DNA of 64,000 bases from Andrena cerasifolii (GCF_050908995.1 NC_135132.1:4645001-4709000); one strand, 5' to 3'. Shown: positions 9,809 through 21,743, counted from the stretch's first letter. Notes: generated from the letters alone by a model not told the origin. Numbers and translations are program-made.

Positions 9809-10845
9809 TAATCTACGTAAATCTTTTTTAAAATCGGTGTATATCATTTGGATGATGTCCTTTGTTAGTAGCCGAAGGGCCACCCCAACCTTAACTGACC
9901 AAATAAAAAACATTCGAACTTACACAACTTCTAGCTCAACGGTTATTATGCCATTTCTAAACTGCCCGCCAAATGAAATTTATCAAACCGACAGTTTCGT
10001 GATCCAAAGCGAACAGAAGCCTGATCAACCGACGTTAACCTTGAAGACGCACGCGGTATATGAAAGATAGCCAAATCCCATCGTTCCAGGACCGCTTTAG
10101 GTTTTAATCAAATTAATGCCGTCGAGTTCACGCGAAACAGAGGCCGTGATTAATACGCTTGAAACGTGGCCCGGGCCGCGCCTATGGCAAGGAATCTGCC
10201 CGCAAACTTCTGGCTGGCAACATACGCGCAAAGCCGCATAATATACCCAGTGAACGCTGTGCAACCGTCTTTCTTGGAATAGAGAAGCTGGCGGGGTCAG
10301 AGAGTCGGGGTCCATTAAGTTTGCGTTTATATTTCCGTGTAGGTATGTTTGTTCTGCGCTTTGTAGAACCACTTCCTGCGGGGGGATCGGTCTCGGTCTC
10401 CCGCTCTTGCCTCGGCTCATTGGTCAGAGGCGACACAGTTTCCACCGGGCGACAGCGCGGCCTTTCGTTTCCCGCGGTTTGAATTCTTCCTATTCGAACG
10501 ATGACGTTTCCTAATTGTTCTCTGAGCATTTGTGCATCGAGCAGGGAGGGTAGGTTTTGGTAAGAGTTATAAGGAGGCGAAGGAGCGAAGGTGCAGGTTT
10601 CTGGATGTTAGATACTCGACAGTAATGGTGAATCCCCACGCGCCGTGAGAATTCACCTTAAGGGGAGACACTTGGGTAATCGCTCGAAAGTAAAGGTATC
10701 TTTGGAAATTTATTAGAAGCAAACTACTTAATGAATCCTTTTGAAATTTTTAGGGCTTTTTATTGGATATTTAAGGTATATGAATATATTTTTTTTTAAT
10801 TTATTTAAACAGATTTAAAAGCTGTACAGGACCAGTAACTTTGGA
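9809..10845. other. Mostly unique sequence; TTAAGGGGAGACAC end-like word near 10658
   Basis: A CpG-rich block (10090-10560) has overlapping frames on both strands, none recognised. TTAAGGGGAGACACTTGG near 10658 resembles the TTAAGGGG termini seen elsewhere in the window, but it has no partner end, so it may be a solo remnant. Confidence 0.35.
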
Positions 10846-10849
10846 GTCC

Positions 10850-11521
10850 ACACTTTAAAAAAAGGGTAGTCTTTGGAAATTTTTTACTCAAAAGCTATAA
10901 CATATTTCTCAAAAAATCTTTTTCTCTTCTAAGGATTGCATCTAGTGCCGTGCATCGTAATTTTTTTATTTAAAAATATTTATCAATAACTAAGTTATTG
11001 TCCATCACTCGAAGGTTCTCTAAAAAAGGGCTTTCGATCATCTAAAATAAAAAATTCAAAGGAATTTACTTATTATATTATATTATCTAGTAGTTAAACG
11101 AAGGATTCTTTTATCCGATGCTTAGTTTTCTTTCAATTGACGAAAAGCAGGCACGATTTATTATAAAAATTGAAACTTTTACTTTAAACATCAGCCACTT
11201 TTTCCCAAATCAATATTTCGAAAAATCCTTCGTTCAAATACTAGATAATATAATATAATAAGTAAATTCTTTTGAATTTTTTATTTTAGATGATCGACTT
11301 TCGAGCAGCAGTGGTCACCGCAGAAGCCCTTTTATTTAGAGAGCCTTCGAGTGATGGACAATAACTTAGTTATTGATAAATATTTTTAAATAAAAAAATT
11401 ACGATGCACAGTACTAGATGCAATCCTTAAAAGGAAAAAAGATTTTTTGAGAAATGTGTTATAGTTTTTGAGTAAAAAATTTCCAAAGACCACCCTTTTT
11501 TCGGCCTCCTGACTGTCAACG
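10850..11521. repeat. Long foldback, about 670 bp
   Basis: The arms run from AAAAAGGGTAGTCTTTGG to CCAAAGACCACCCTTTTTT. They share long blocks such as aactaagttattgtccatca (left) and its complement (right), and end near the centre with aacgaaggatt and aatccttcgtt. The right terminus cggcctcctgact resembles the right terminus ggccgcctgact of the 18693-19438 palindrome, which suggests related families. It carries no coding frame. Confidence 0.9.
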
Positions 11522-13740
11522 AAGAAATTAACCAAGATTGTGTAAATTCAGTTCTGTTGACAATAGCGAGCCGTTTGTAATTTTGTACTCTTCTTGATTA
11601 TTTAACAATGTCTGGCTACTATTGCATTCCTAGCTTTAGAGCTTAGACTCTCGGTAATTTTATTAAACATAGTCAATCTATGCACTCTAAAACATTGCAG
11701 GCAAAGTGAGAAATTTAATTTCAGCTGTGATGTATTTCGCCCAAAACTTAACGCAAATTTTGAAAACGCAGTGCACACATTTTCATGTAAATACTTTAAA
11801 GTATCAGTGAAACGTAAACGTGTTTAAAGAAGCCAAATTATTGAACAACCACTTTTTGCAATTGGTTTGTGTTTTGAGTTTGCTCTGTTTTAACTATTCA
11901 TGCATTCATGTTTATCTAACATTTACCAGAATGAGCGTGGTAGGAATTGTTAAACTCATGACTGTAATCTCAAGTTCTTTACATATAGTCTGTCAAGAGA
12001 GAATCAATCATCATTAGGTTCTGCAGGTTTGCTTATAAAGGCAATGCCCATGAATTTATGTGTCTCACGTTATCTCGTAATTGACAACAATTTCATATCA
12101 ATGAGAAATTTCAATATTTCATGCGATTTCTAAATTCCACGTTAGTTATGACTAAAGCACGTGGTCATGATCACTGCGTCAATCATAGAGCCCCCATCTG
12201 ATTCCCCGAGATAGTTATCCAATGATATATTTCGGTCAGTTTTTTCGAGTGTAGGAAGTAACTGATTAGAGTTCAGGTCAGGCTTCATCATCTGTTACGG
12301 CTGTGCGAAGCCATTTGAAGCGATGCGAACTGTTAGAAGATGTAACGGAACTCGCTGCCACGATTGTCATCCTAATCACCCTTGATTAATATTAAAACAA
12401 CGCGACACAAAGAATGGATCTTTTCTAAACATAATCATTTTATGAAATTTTATTCTCCCCTGTTTTTAAACAATCGAGGGGTTCGCATTAATAAACGTGT
12501 TGTTAATTTCGAGAATTAAAAAGTGTACTGGTACTGCAGGTGCGGTTATAAAAGACAAAGTATTCTATATTCTTGCGAGTTTTATTCGTCTATCTTTTAT
12601 TAAAATCAACAATTTTGTTTATTGCAAGTAAAACAAATTTTCTGTCTCAAAGGTTTGCGGGAAATTTTTAGATTTAATAGAAATTCGAATTTTCGTTTGT
12701 CGAAATTGCGAGATTCAAGTAATTCTTGTTTAATTTCGATTGTGTTGACCTGAATTCCTTGACGCAATGAAACAGAAGAATCATAAAAATATTTAAAAAA
12801 AAAAAAAGTAAAGCTGTAATTTTTGCATCTACAGCAATATTCACAATTTTGAAAATGCTTCGCAAAAGGAAGAATATACTGTACCAAAATGCATTTCATA
12901 TTTCCCAATTGGGGATTTGCCAGTATTTGAAAAAAAAAGGAAAAGTAGTGAAATCTACAGATTTATTAATGAAAAGCCTAAAAGGATAGAAATATTAATA
13001 AAACACTTATTCGTTTTACCAAAATTTAATAAATAAAATTGACGTTTTTAAGTTCTGAGTCATGTGATCTCAAACGCCGATGAACAGCGATTTATATATA
13101 GCAACGAATGACACTTATATACATATTATTATTGGCAATGGAAAAGAACTTCGTTCTAATAAATGATAGTTAATAATAAGTTAGTTACTTACATTGAAAT
13201 GGTCTTCACAAAAACATAAATTCGTTTTAGAAGACACTTGATAATTTATTCACGGAAAAGTTAGCCACTTATTGCGAATATTTGTTTCCAGCGGAACATG
13301 AATAAATAACTTCTTCGGCGTACGTATCGAAGTGTTCCCACAACAGGGAACAGCACAGTACTGATAATAATTTTTATTCGCCATTATTTTTGTGAGAAAA
13401 ATTCACTCCTTACTTTCCCTAACCACAACTTTCTGTGTTTACTGCACGTGACGTCACAAATGGTCACGTGGCCATGCAGCGCGTTTTCGCGGCAATTTTT
13501 TTATTTAAAATAAAAATTACATTTTTCTTTCATGTTAGAGGTGTAGCAAAAAATTAATATTTTTTTACAAGCATATTTTATCATAATGAACAGTTTTAAA
13601 CACTTTTAATAATTTTGTCTACTCCCCAATTGGTAAAGTGCAGCAGCAAAGCAAATTCCACGTATAAATGTATAAATTACAGTAACTAAATTTATAGACA
13701 TGCTAAAAAAAATGTCCCTATCGAATGGGACACAGTAGAA
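11522..13740. other. AT-rich stretch with no recognisable feature
   Basis: There are only short frames, homopolymer runs and scattered simple sequence. I saw no inverted or tandem repeat and no splice-flanked open frame. A CACGTGACGTCAC word near 13445-13457 combines E-box and CRE-like cores, but it stands alone. Confidence 0.45.
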
Positions 13741-14245
13741 CGCCAGCCATGACTGACAAAACGTCACCGCTCGTCACGTTCCGCCGCGTTTAACGTTCGC
13801 GTCCCGAGGAATCGCAATGGAATTGGCAGAGTACGCTCGCGGAGGGTTTCCCCGTCAATAAGACCGGGTGAAGTGGGGCAGAGGGGTGTGAGCAACGATT
13901 TCCTGGACAGTTTTATTCAACTGATGGGCAAAGGGAGCTCCATACAATCTTGCCGTGTTTGGTGTGTCGACGGTGTTGGTAGTCGATCCACCCAAGAATA
14001 GGTTTTTACGGCTACACGAAGGAGGACAGAGTGGTGGCCCCGGTATCCCAAGAGTAGCGGCGAATTATTTACTTCTGGCCCCAAAATAGAACGACAGGAA
14101 ATTTATTTATCCACTGTCCCTGCGCGCGGCACCCGACGAAAATATAATTTCCTACGGAAAGTCGATTGTTTTGCCTCCACGATTTTCACCCGGCTTTACG
14201 ACGCCCGATTCTCGAGAGCTTCGGGCTAACCTAGGGATCTGGCTC
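13741..14245. other. CpG-rich, apparently unique block
   Basis: GC and CpG are clearly higher than in the flanks. No frame is convincing and no repeat structure was seen. It could be regulatory or exonic sequence, but nothing here decides. Confidence 0.3.
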
Positions 14246-14247
14246 GG

Positions 14248-14626
14248 CTAAAGTCGCGTTCCCACTTGTGCTTAAGTTGTAGCGTCTCGTGTTCATAGTT
14301 CATAGAGTTTTCGTAAAGTTTTCCCCTAGACTGTATGTTGTTAAGTGACGTTACCCTTTTTTTTTATAAAAATAATTTGTTGGCAAGGAGGAGTTAGTAA
14401 AAGAAGTTTATCAGTTTGTATACAGTTTCGTATCTTTATTCAATGAATAATGTTAATTTGAAATATAGCAATTGAGTTTATTGTAACTAAATTAATATTA
14501 TGAATTGGCATTACAATTGCCAAAAGGTATCGATCACGCTTTGAGTTCTTGAGAAGGAACAGTTTTCAGAGATAGTGTGCTATGAAGATGCATGTCGAAA
14601 ATTGTACATGTGGGGGCGTGGCTTAA
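14248..14626. mobile_element. TTAA-type MITE with GCCACG/CGTGGC ends, copy 1
   Basis: The right end TGTACATGTGGGGGCGTGGC is followed by TTAA (14623-14626). The left end CTAAAGTCGCGTTCCCACTT (14248 on) is its diverged inverse, with the TTAA changed to CTAA. It belongs to the same family as the two elements that follow at 14735 and 15003. Confidence 0.6.
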
Positions 14627-14734
14627 GGTTTCTGTTTTCTGCAGTTCTGCAAGTTTAACGATATTTTTTTCATTTCGCTAGTGGTATGATGTCAAAGAAA
14701 TCTTCGAGCGTTGGTAGATGGGTGTTAATTTGTA

Positions 14735-14883
14735 TTAAGCCACGATCCCACTTATACAACTCGAGGAGCACAACACACATTGGAGTTCTTGGCAGGGGCC
14801 ATTTTTCAATGGCAATGTGCAAGGAGGATGCATTTGATTGTATTCCGTGCTTTTCGCATTGTACATGTGGGTACGTGGCTTAA
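14735..14883. mobile_element. TTAA-type MITE with GCCACG/CGTGGC ends, copy 2 (149 bp)
   Basis: TTAA followed by GCCACGATCCCACTTATACA, and TGTACATGTGGGTACGTGGC followed by TTAA, are inverted and flush with TTAA on both sides. This is the cleanest of three neighbouring copies. A short open frame spans it, but it is only read-through of the repeat. Confidence 0.8.
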
Positions 14884-15002
14884 GGCTAAAATTTTCTACA
14901 CGGACCATTATTTAATAAACTGATTAATAAATCCTTTAACTTCGTGGTGGAATGATATACAGCCAGTTTTAGAGCATTTGTAGTGGATCTGTTAATTTTG
15001 CA

Positions 15003-15233
15003 TTAAGCCACATTTCCACGTGTGGCGCGGGTTATTGAAATACTTACCTTCAAAGTGCTTTTCAAACCCGTTTGCACGTGTGAAAACGTGGCTTTACGAG
15101 TCTTCCAACCCATATCATTTACACGTGTGAAAACGTGGCTTTACGAGCTGTTTGCATTGTAAATGGCACCTGTGTAAACGCGACTTTAAGATCTTTGTGC
15201 ACTATAAATTGCACACTTTGGGGCGTGGCTTAG
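15003..15233. mobile_element. TTAA-type MITE with GCCACG/CGTGGC ends, copy 3 with iterated right end
   Basis: The left end is TTAA with GCCACATTTCCACGTGTGG; the right end is GCACACTTTGGGGCGTGGC followed by TTAG. Between them the right-end word ACACGTGTGAAAACGTGGCT recurs near 15088 and 15125, and a looser copy lies at 15168. The terminal sequence has been multiplied, giving internal sub-terminal repeats. Confidence 0.7.
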
Positions 15234-15239
15234 TAAGAT

Positions 15240-16012
15240 GAATATCTTAAAGACAGCCAATTTATGGGTCCATGCTCGCCAAAGCAAATCTAAAATGCGA
15301 AGTGCATTGAAATGTGTTTGCATTGTTTTTTTTTATTTTCAAGAAAACCAGTTTCAAAAAGGCGCAGTAACTTGACTAAAATTCCCTGACAGACTTGCAA
15401 AATAGCTACCGTATTCGCGTATGTAGCTTTGCGCATTCCCGTTCCAAAATGTCACACGTTTCCCTCGAAATACGCGCCTCTGCTGCAAATACAAAGAGCT
15501 CCTTTCAGTGTTGCCTAACTATAGTCTTTCCTCATCCTTGCAACAGCCGGTGACGTTAGTTTCGCTAGGAAAGGCGCATGTACGTCAAAGTAAAATCATA
15601 ATTTTAAGTGTCGAAACCTGTGTTTCAGTTTTCTAACTGAGAATATAATTACGTATAAAAATCATTTTTTTTTTTTTAGTACGACGAATGAGTCACTTCG
15701 CCAATGATTGTTTAGAAAAACAAATCTTTTATTTATTAATAAAATCATCTGCTGCATTATCTACGAAATTGTTGAAATTGTATTGATATTGAGCAGAGCA
15801 ACAAACTGAAATGTTTAATTTCTTGTTTCTCTACCTCTATTTTCATTGCTGGTGGGATATAGGTTAGGTTTATTCGTTTCCTTTGGTTTACATGTACTTT
15901 AATATATTCCCAAAGATGGCGTTTGAAGAAGCTTCTTATATTGCCCAAATAACTCTAGACGTATCCTGATGGAATATAAATTACTTCTAGTGAAAACGCC
16001 CCTTTATAGTTT
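15240..16012. other. No recognisable feature
   Basis: Mixed sequence with a CpG-containing segment (15400-15560) and AT-rich flanks. No repeat structure or recognisable frame was seen. Confidence 0.4.
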
Positions 16013-16016
16013 AACG

Positions 16017-16321
16017 CGACCTATCTTAAAAAAAAATTATCATTTTAACCAAACCTATATTTTTTTCTAGGCTAGTACACTTAGTCCGTTTTTAGTACAC
16101 TACCTCTTCATTTCCCCGAAAAAATGGGCCCCTGCCCAAAAGGCCCCCTAGGGCCCTATCTTAAAAAAAAATTATCATTTTAACCAAACCTATATTTTTT
16201 TTCTAGGCTAGTACACTTAGCCCGTTTATAGTAAACTACCTCTTCATTACCCCCCCCCCCCCAATGGGCCCCTCAGCACGTTTGCAACCTCGATCTTTTT
16301 TTTTTCTTAAATCCGCCACTG
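16017..16321 (-). mobile_element. hAT-type MITE, truncated, with internal about 138-bp tandem duplication
   Basis: It ends at 16308-16321 with AAATCCGCCACTG, the complement of the CAGTGGCGGATTTA terminus of the intact element at 26478-26717. The interior aligns with that element in reverse (aatgaagaggtagtttacta, gggcccattgg). A segment with ttaaccaaacctatat and ctaggctagtacac occurs twice, starting near 16022 and 16158. The other terminus is missing, so the copy is truncated. Confidence 0.75.
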
Positions 16322-17240
16322 CTTGTCAGCTTAAACAGAAAAGAAGCGGTGGATGATAATGCCCAGGCATATAACGAGGAAATACTGCCATATTCTCACT
16401 ACAGGAACCACGGGACCCAAAAATGGAGTTTCCTACATAACCATGTCTTTCTGCTTCCATCTTCTGCTGTCCATTCTGCCACTTAACCATCGAATTCACC
16501 ATTTCACTATACCTCTACCGCTAACCATACATTTCCCTTAAAAATCGAGCTAATGACGAGAGAAGAAGAAGCAGGTCCATTCTTCCGGGTGGAAGGCTGG
16601 CAAAGCTCTGACGAGGGCCTATGCCACGATAGATAGTAGGTGTCGGGCAGATTCGTCGACGTGACGGCGGAACGAGCGGCAGCGTCGCCCGACAATTGGC
16701 AATTAGCTGGTTCAGGCCGGTGGGTCAATTGGACCCACGCTTCTAGCTTGGATTTGCGAGTCTAGTCACGTCTTGCCGTGAAATTACTCGTTGGTACACG
16801 CAACTGCCTGGCGCTGCTCCTGAACGGGCAGCTTGAATTGCCACGACCTGCCGCTATTGGGGGATACATCCTCCTTCGCGTTAGACGCGTTCGACCTTCG
16901 GTCCATCTCCGTGATTCTCATTCGTGCTACGGGCACTCTGAATCAGGTGCAGCAAGATTTGGACCTGGAGGCCTGCAGGAGGAATTCTCTTCTTTCGATT
17001 ACGGTCTCTGGGCTGTGGGGCGGGGGTTGGGGGGATACAACGTTTCCGTACGGTTCGTTTAAGTCCCCTTGGTTAGGGTATTTAGGACCATTTAGCTTCC
17101 CTGTTAGGTGTACTTTTTAAATTCCGTTTGGGGGAGGGTGGACTGATCTTTTTGAGTAAATAAAAATACGAAAATGTTAGTAGGGGAATTATGCTTTTTG
17201 GAGATGGTGGATTTTAATGAAAATTTGACCAAGTTGCGCA
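16322..17240. other. CpG-rich unique block, nothing recognised
   Basis: Between 16550 and 17060 the sequence is GC-rich, with overlapping frames on both strands of up to about 95 residues. None looks conserved and no splice pattern supports them. The remainder is AT-rich. Confidence 0.35.
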
Positions 17241-17246
17241 GAATAC

Positions 17247-17592
17247 TACCAACCCTCAATGATCTGAAATAATTCAGTCAATTTAGTTAGATTTTAATTG
17301 TTAAAGAAAAGTAGCTTTATTTCTATCGGGTATATTTTATTTCTTGTTATTGTATTACAGTTTTTTTTTAATGGGTTATTTAGCAGTGAGTAGTATAATT
17401 AATATTATTTTAACTTTTCTGTGGTTTTGGTTTTTAAGCCTAAAATGGAACTATGACTCTGTAGTTTTAATAATTGTATAATGTTTGTATCGTTCCATGG
17501 GTTGGTAATCTTTTGCAAAATAAAGATCACAAAATTATGGGATTCGTACTGTTTTTAACTAATTTTTTTTGTCATTTTGAGGGTTGGTAGGT
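17247..17592. repeat. Possible MITE bounded by short inverted repeat
   Basis: CTACCAACCCTCAATG on the left is mirrored by TTTTGAGGGTTGGTAG on the right with about two mismatches, enclosing about 345 bp of AT-rich, non-coding DNA. The repeat is short and no target duplication was confirmed, so this is tentative. Confidence 0.4.
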
Positions 17593-17599
17593 TTCTGTA

Positions 17600-18195
17600 T
17601 AATTTGGTCCAATTGTAGGACTGAGTTGCATGGTCTGATCACTGCAAAGTCGAGGTACTGATGTTATTTATGTTTTCTTTAGTTTGTTTTCCTTTTCGAT
17701 GAACTGATCATATTTTATCAATCCTCTGGTGCGTGCTTTATGTACTCTGACTGTTGTGAAACAAATATTTGTTGCGCGAAGTGCAATGTAAAATATTTTC
17801 TGATGCACTCTAATTGTTTGCAGTTGCATCGTCGCTTTGGCAAATGAATTATTTTTCAGGATTAATAATATAAACGGAGTTTCCTTCACATCAGTCAAGT
17901 ATTTCTCACATTGAAAATTCGGAAGTGAATATTTGATGATTTACTGTTATCGAAAATTTATAATTTGGGGAGCTAATAATTATCAATAATTGCTACAGTA
18001 AAAGTTATTAACAGAGGGTTGCAAAATTGAGGGTCGTAACAACTTTTTAAAATATGTGCTGGTTCTGTAGGAATTTTGACTTCTAAATGCAAAAATACAC
18101 GTAGAATTTGTTTAATTGTAATTTTAATTGAAAAATAATGAAATGTTGAATGAAATTTTTTATTGTGCTTTTCGAATTCAACACCCAGACAAATA
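17600..18195. other. No recognisable feature
   Basis: AT-rich spacer with only short low-complexity frames. Confidence 0.4.
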
Positions 18196-18199
18196 TGTA

Positions 18200-19450
18200 T
18201 TAACCCATTAGCTGCCACGATCCCCACTTGGGGATTTTGGAATTTTACGTACACCACTCGGCGCTAAAAATATATTTGGTACGCCTGACAGTTTTGTTTC
18301 ATTCTATATATATCAGTCAATATTGTGTGTAGCAGAAAGTGTGTATTCTGTGCTTCGTTTCTTTACAACAAGCGAACAAATTTGAAGTGCCTCTGTAAGT
18401 TGAACGGAACAGAATTGGAATTGCGTCGGGTTGTATGTGGACTGTATGGAAAAATGGCATAAATAACAGCTGTTTTTGTATGTATCAGATAAAGCATATA
18501 ATAAAAGAAATAGTTTCTTATTAGTTTTCTTTCAAGCATCCTGCCACAATCCCCATTTGGGACTTTTTCAAAAATATCGAATATTTTCAAAACAAAACAT
18601 AAGTTCAATATAATTATACTGTTACACAGCTTTTTGTGCATATATATAACTTATCCGGCCAAAAATTAAAAAAAAAATAAATTGGCAGTTAAGGGGTTAT
18701 GCCTAATCAGGCGGCCGAAAAGAGGCGAATATTTGTGAATTTTTTTTGAAGAAGCGGAAGCGTATAATTTTACAAAACTTTTTGCGTTTAAAAGAGCAAC
18801 ATTTAAAGAACATTTGGTAATTTTTTCGTAAAAAAATATTTACGTTTATAATAAAATAAAAAGCGACATCCAAGAAGCATTTTTAAAAATTTGGTTTTGC
18901 GGTGAGCATTGCCATTCGGAACCAGATTATCTAAAATCAAAAAACAAAAAAGATTTCGTTAGCATATTAATGTATCTTCCGATTAACGGAGGGAATTTCC
19001 GAAATATTAATTTAAAACAAAATGGCGGCTATTTAAACTTGAAATCCTGATATTTTCGCGTAATTTTTGCAGGAAAAAATCAGTATTTCAACTTTAAATA
19101 GCTGCCATATTGTTTTAACTTAATATTTCGGAAAATTCTCTCCGTCAACCTGAGGATACACTAATATACTAACGAAATCTTTTTTGTTTTTTGATTTTAG
19201 ATAATCTGGTTCCGAATGGCAATGCTCACCGCAAAACCAAATTTTTAAAAATGCTTCTTGGATGTCGCTTTTTATTTTATTATAAACGTGAATATTTTTT
19301 TACGAAAAAATTACCAAATGTTCTTTAAATGTTGCTCTTTTAAACGCAAAAAGTTTTGTAAAATTATACGCTTCCGCTTCTTCAATAAAAAATCACAATT
19401 ATTCACCTCTTTTAGGCCGCCTGACTAGATATAACCCCTTAATGGGTTAA
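18200..19450. mobile_element. TTAA-flanked element (TIR CCCATTAGCTGCCA) interrupted by a 746-bp palindrome
   Basis: TTAA (18200-18203) is followed by CCCATTAGCTGCCA. The other end reads TGGCAG, TTAA, then the 18693-19438 insert, then TTAA, TGGG, TTAA (19447-19450). Removing the insert and one TTAA restores TGGCAGTTAATGGGTTAA, the inverse of the left terminus with one mismatch. The outer element was thus about 500 bp with TTAA on both sides. Internal words gccacgatccccac and gccacaatccccat repeat within it. No transposase frame is present. Confidence 0.92.
18693..19438. mobile_element. TTAA-flanked palindromic (foldback) element, arms about 340 bp
   Basis: The left arm begins GGGGTTATGCCTAATCAGGC and the right arm ends with the complement GCCTGACTAGATATAACCCC, with TTAA on both sides (18689-18692, 19439-19442). 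The arms pair through gagcattgccattcggaacc and aaaaatatttacgtttataa; the centre near 19070 is a short spacer. Arms match closely, so the element is young or kept alike by conversion. A solo terminal fragment lies at 5310-5416. Confidence 0.95.
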
Positions 19451-20509
19451 AAACGGCTGAAATATTGAAAAAATATTTTTTATCACAGGCCCGCGTAATT
19501 ATTATTAGACAAAGCATAATTGCAACTACGTGAATCAAAGAAACATTTGTTTCTCTCATTTTTTTAACGCTCCGCCTCAATTAGGGTGAACACTAATTGT
19601 TTACTAAAAATTATGTTCGTTTGTTACGTTTATGAAATTAAAGCAGGTACGAAAAGGTTGAATAGCTTTGATGGACATATTGGACGTGGATTTAATTAAC
19701 TGTGTGCATATTTGTACTGTTAATTGTAAGTCTCAAGGAAGTTGTAGATTCTCTAATTCACAATCTGTACCTCGAATCAGAAAACGCGATTGTTTCACTC
19801 CGTCAGAGGTACCCAAGTGAGAACTCGAGAGAGTTTGCTCCTATTAGCTTTTGGAGAAAGTAGAAATAGGAAACTTGTATATTCAGTGGTTGGATCCAAA
19901 GATTTCATAGAAATTTACATACTAGTTACAACGTGACTCAACCTGCCTTTGTAGTACTCGGAAATTGCAAATGTTGGTGTCTCGGCTCGCTGAAAGCCAG
20001 TTTCAATAAATGCAAACACACTTCTGAAACTTTCAAGTGGAAAATGTTTGTTTCCTTTCGATTATCACGCGTGTGGATATTTTTTAGAATTTAAAACAGC
20101 GTCGAATATTACCTTGCAACATTCTTACACGTTCATGAATATGTTTTTGCGAGTTTTTTGAGTCAGCGTCGATAAATAATTCAGTGTGTAAAAGAGGATT
20201 GAGGAACTGATAAGAATTGATATAGAAATTATTCCCGTTACTTGATTTATGGATTTATACTAATTGGGCATTTTTTCCCACTACTGTATGCCCATAAATT
20301 TTTCGACACTTCTAAAATTGTATATCTATTTGATTATATCATTTATTTTTAATTAGAAAATTTCTAGGAATATTTCAATCTATTTATATTTTGGATTTTG
20401 CTTCCTCATATTTTTTAGTTCCTCCATAACCGTGAAGATCCCTAAATCATTTGAGTAGACGATCCTTCCCCAATTACTTAAAATATAATCATTATTACTC
20501 CTTGGACGA
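19451..20509. other. No recognisable feature
   Basis: AT-rich, apparently unique spacer between TTAA elements. No frames or repeats worth naming. Confidence 0.4.
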
Positions 20510-21009
20510 TTAACCCTCGTCAGACGGCATAGAATACAATTATAACATTTGCGTTTTTAAATTGCGATAACTTTTTTTCGAGAAGCCGGGGAGGGCTGAA
20601 GTTTCGTGACATCTCTAAATTTTTGGTCTGGGTTATATAGACCAAATTTCAGAAAAATATCTCAACCCCCTTCCGAGATAGGGGGTCGAGTCGAGGGTTG
20701 CATCGATAACAGCAGCATAGGTACAATGGCGCCCCTATATATTTTTTATGAAGATAAAGCAAGAAAAAGAGAATGCGATTTTTTTTAACGATAATGTTAT
20801 TTTATTATAAAAACGTAAAAAAATAGATAATTTACAATATAAAAGAATATTTGGGAATTTTTTTATTGATTTTCATTGAGTCTAAATGTTATCAATTTAT
20901 CGTACAAACTATACCGACAGTGAGAATATTCATATAAAACATGCGAGGGTGCAATTGAGCCTCTGCCGTCTGTTAACGTTGTAAAATTGTGCCGTCTGAC
21001 GAGGGTTAA
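20510..21009. mobile_element. TTAA-flanked MITE with TIR CCCTCGTCAGACGGCA
   Basis: TTAA (20510-20513) with CCCTCGTCAGACGGCA on the left and TGCCGTCTGACGAGGG with TTAA (21006-21009) on the right form a perfect 16-bp inverted repeat. A further partial terminus (ctgccgtctgttaac) lies about 40 bp inside the right end. The termini share the leading CCCTCG with the nested element at 6641. It has no transposase and ends about 90 bp before the candidate recursive splice site at 21098. Confidence 0.93.
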
Positions 21010-21077
21010 ATTGCACTTCACTGTGGTCAAATAAAAATTCTTAAACTATCCACCTGTCCATACAAATACTAATTATC

Positions 21078-21106
21078 CATGTGTTGTTTATGTTTCAGGT
21101 AAGTCA
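21078..21106 (+). promoter_or_regulatory. Candidate recursive (ratchet) splice site 1
   Basis: TTGTTTATGTTTCAG is joined directly to GTAAGTCA, so a 3' splice site and a strong 5' splice site share the junction 21098/21099. This is the signature of zero-nucleotide-exon recursive splicing in long insect introns. The pyrimidine tract is only moderate (T-rich with interrupting G and A). It is on the same strand as the candidate first exon at 1032, about 20 kb downstream. Confidence 0.35.
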
Positions 21107-21743
21107 ATATTGCGAGAAAACGTTCGCCACGACTGTTGACGAAACCAGCAGCTCGAAAAATTTGCAAGTATCCTCGAGAATTTCCTCAATTTTAAATATT
21201 CATTCCTCTATTTTCAATTTCCAGCTACACTGTCTGAAAACTGATGGAAACGTCAAATTTACTAATTCGACCTTGTATAAAATCTATCGTCTCTAGGTTT
21301 CCCTAAATATTTTAAGCGTTTTATTTAAAAAAAATATATATATATTAACCAATCCGTTAAAAGAAAATTGCAGAGTCAATCATTACTCCCTGCAGGCAGC
21401 TTCCAACTTTTTGTTGGAAACTGTACGCGAGCACGAACAGAGCGCGCAGGCAGAGATTCGCGGAACGTGTGTGCACGTTCGCGAAACGACATATGGCAGT
21501 GCTCCAACAAGTGGCAGTAAGACCGTCGTGTGCAGGCCTTATGGGCAGCGTGTACGTCGTCCATTGTCTGGCCTGACGCGTGACATTATACTTCTTGCTC
21601 TGCGTCACCGTTTTTCCGCCGAAAATCGCCTCTGTCGTTTCGTGAGCACCATCCACAATCGTTGCCTTTTCGAGGGCGCCGTTTTTCTTTTTTCGGAGAA
21701 AATTTACTGCTATCGGGCCCCATTGGGAGTTTCGTATTCTTAC
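21107..21743. other. Unique block, CpG-rich from 21420
   Basis: AT-rich until 21360, then a CpG-rich stretch with overlapping frames on both strands (about 100-120 residues), none recognised. It could be exonic or regulatory, but splice context and homology cannot be judged by eye. Confidence 0.3.
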
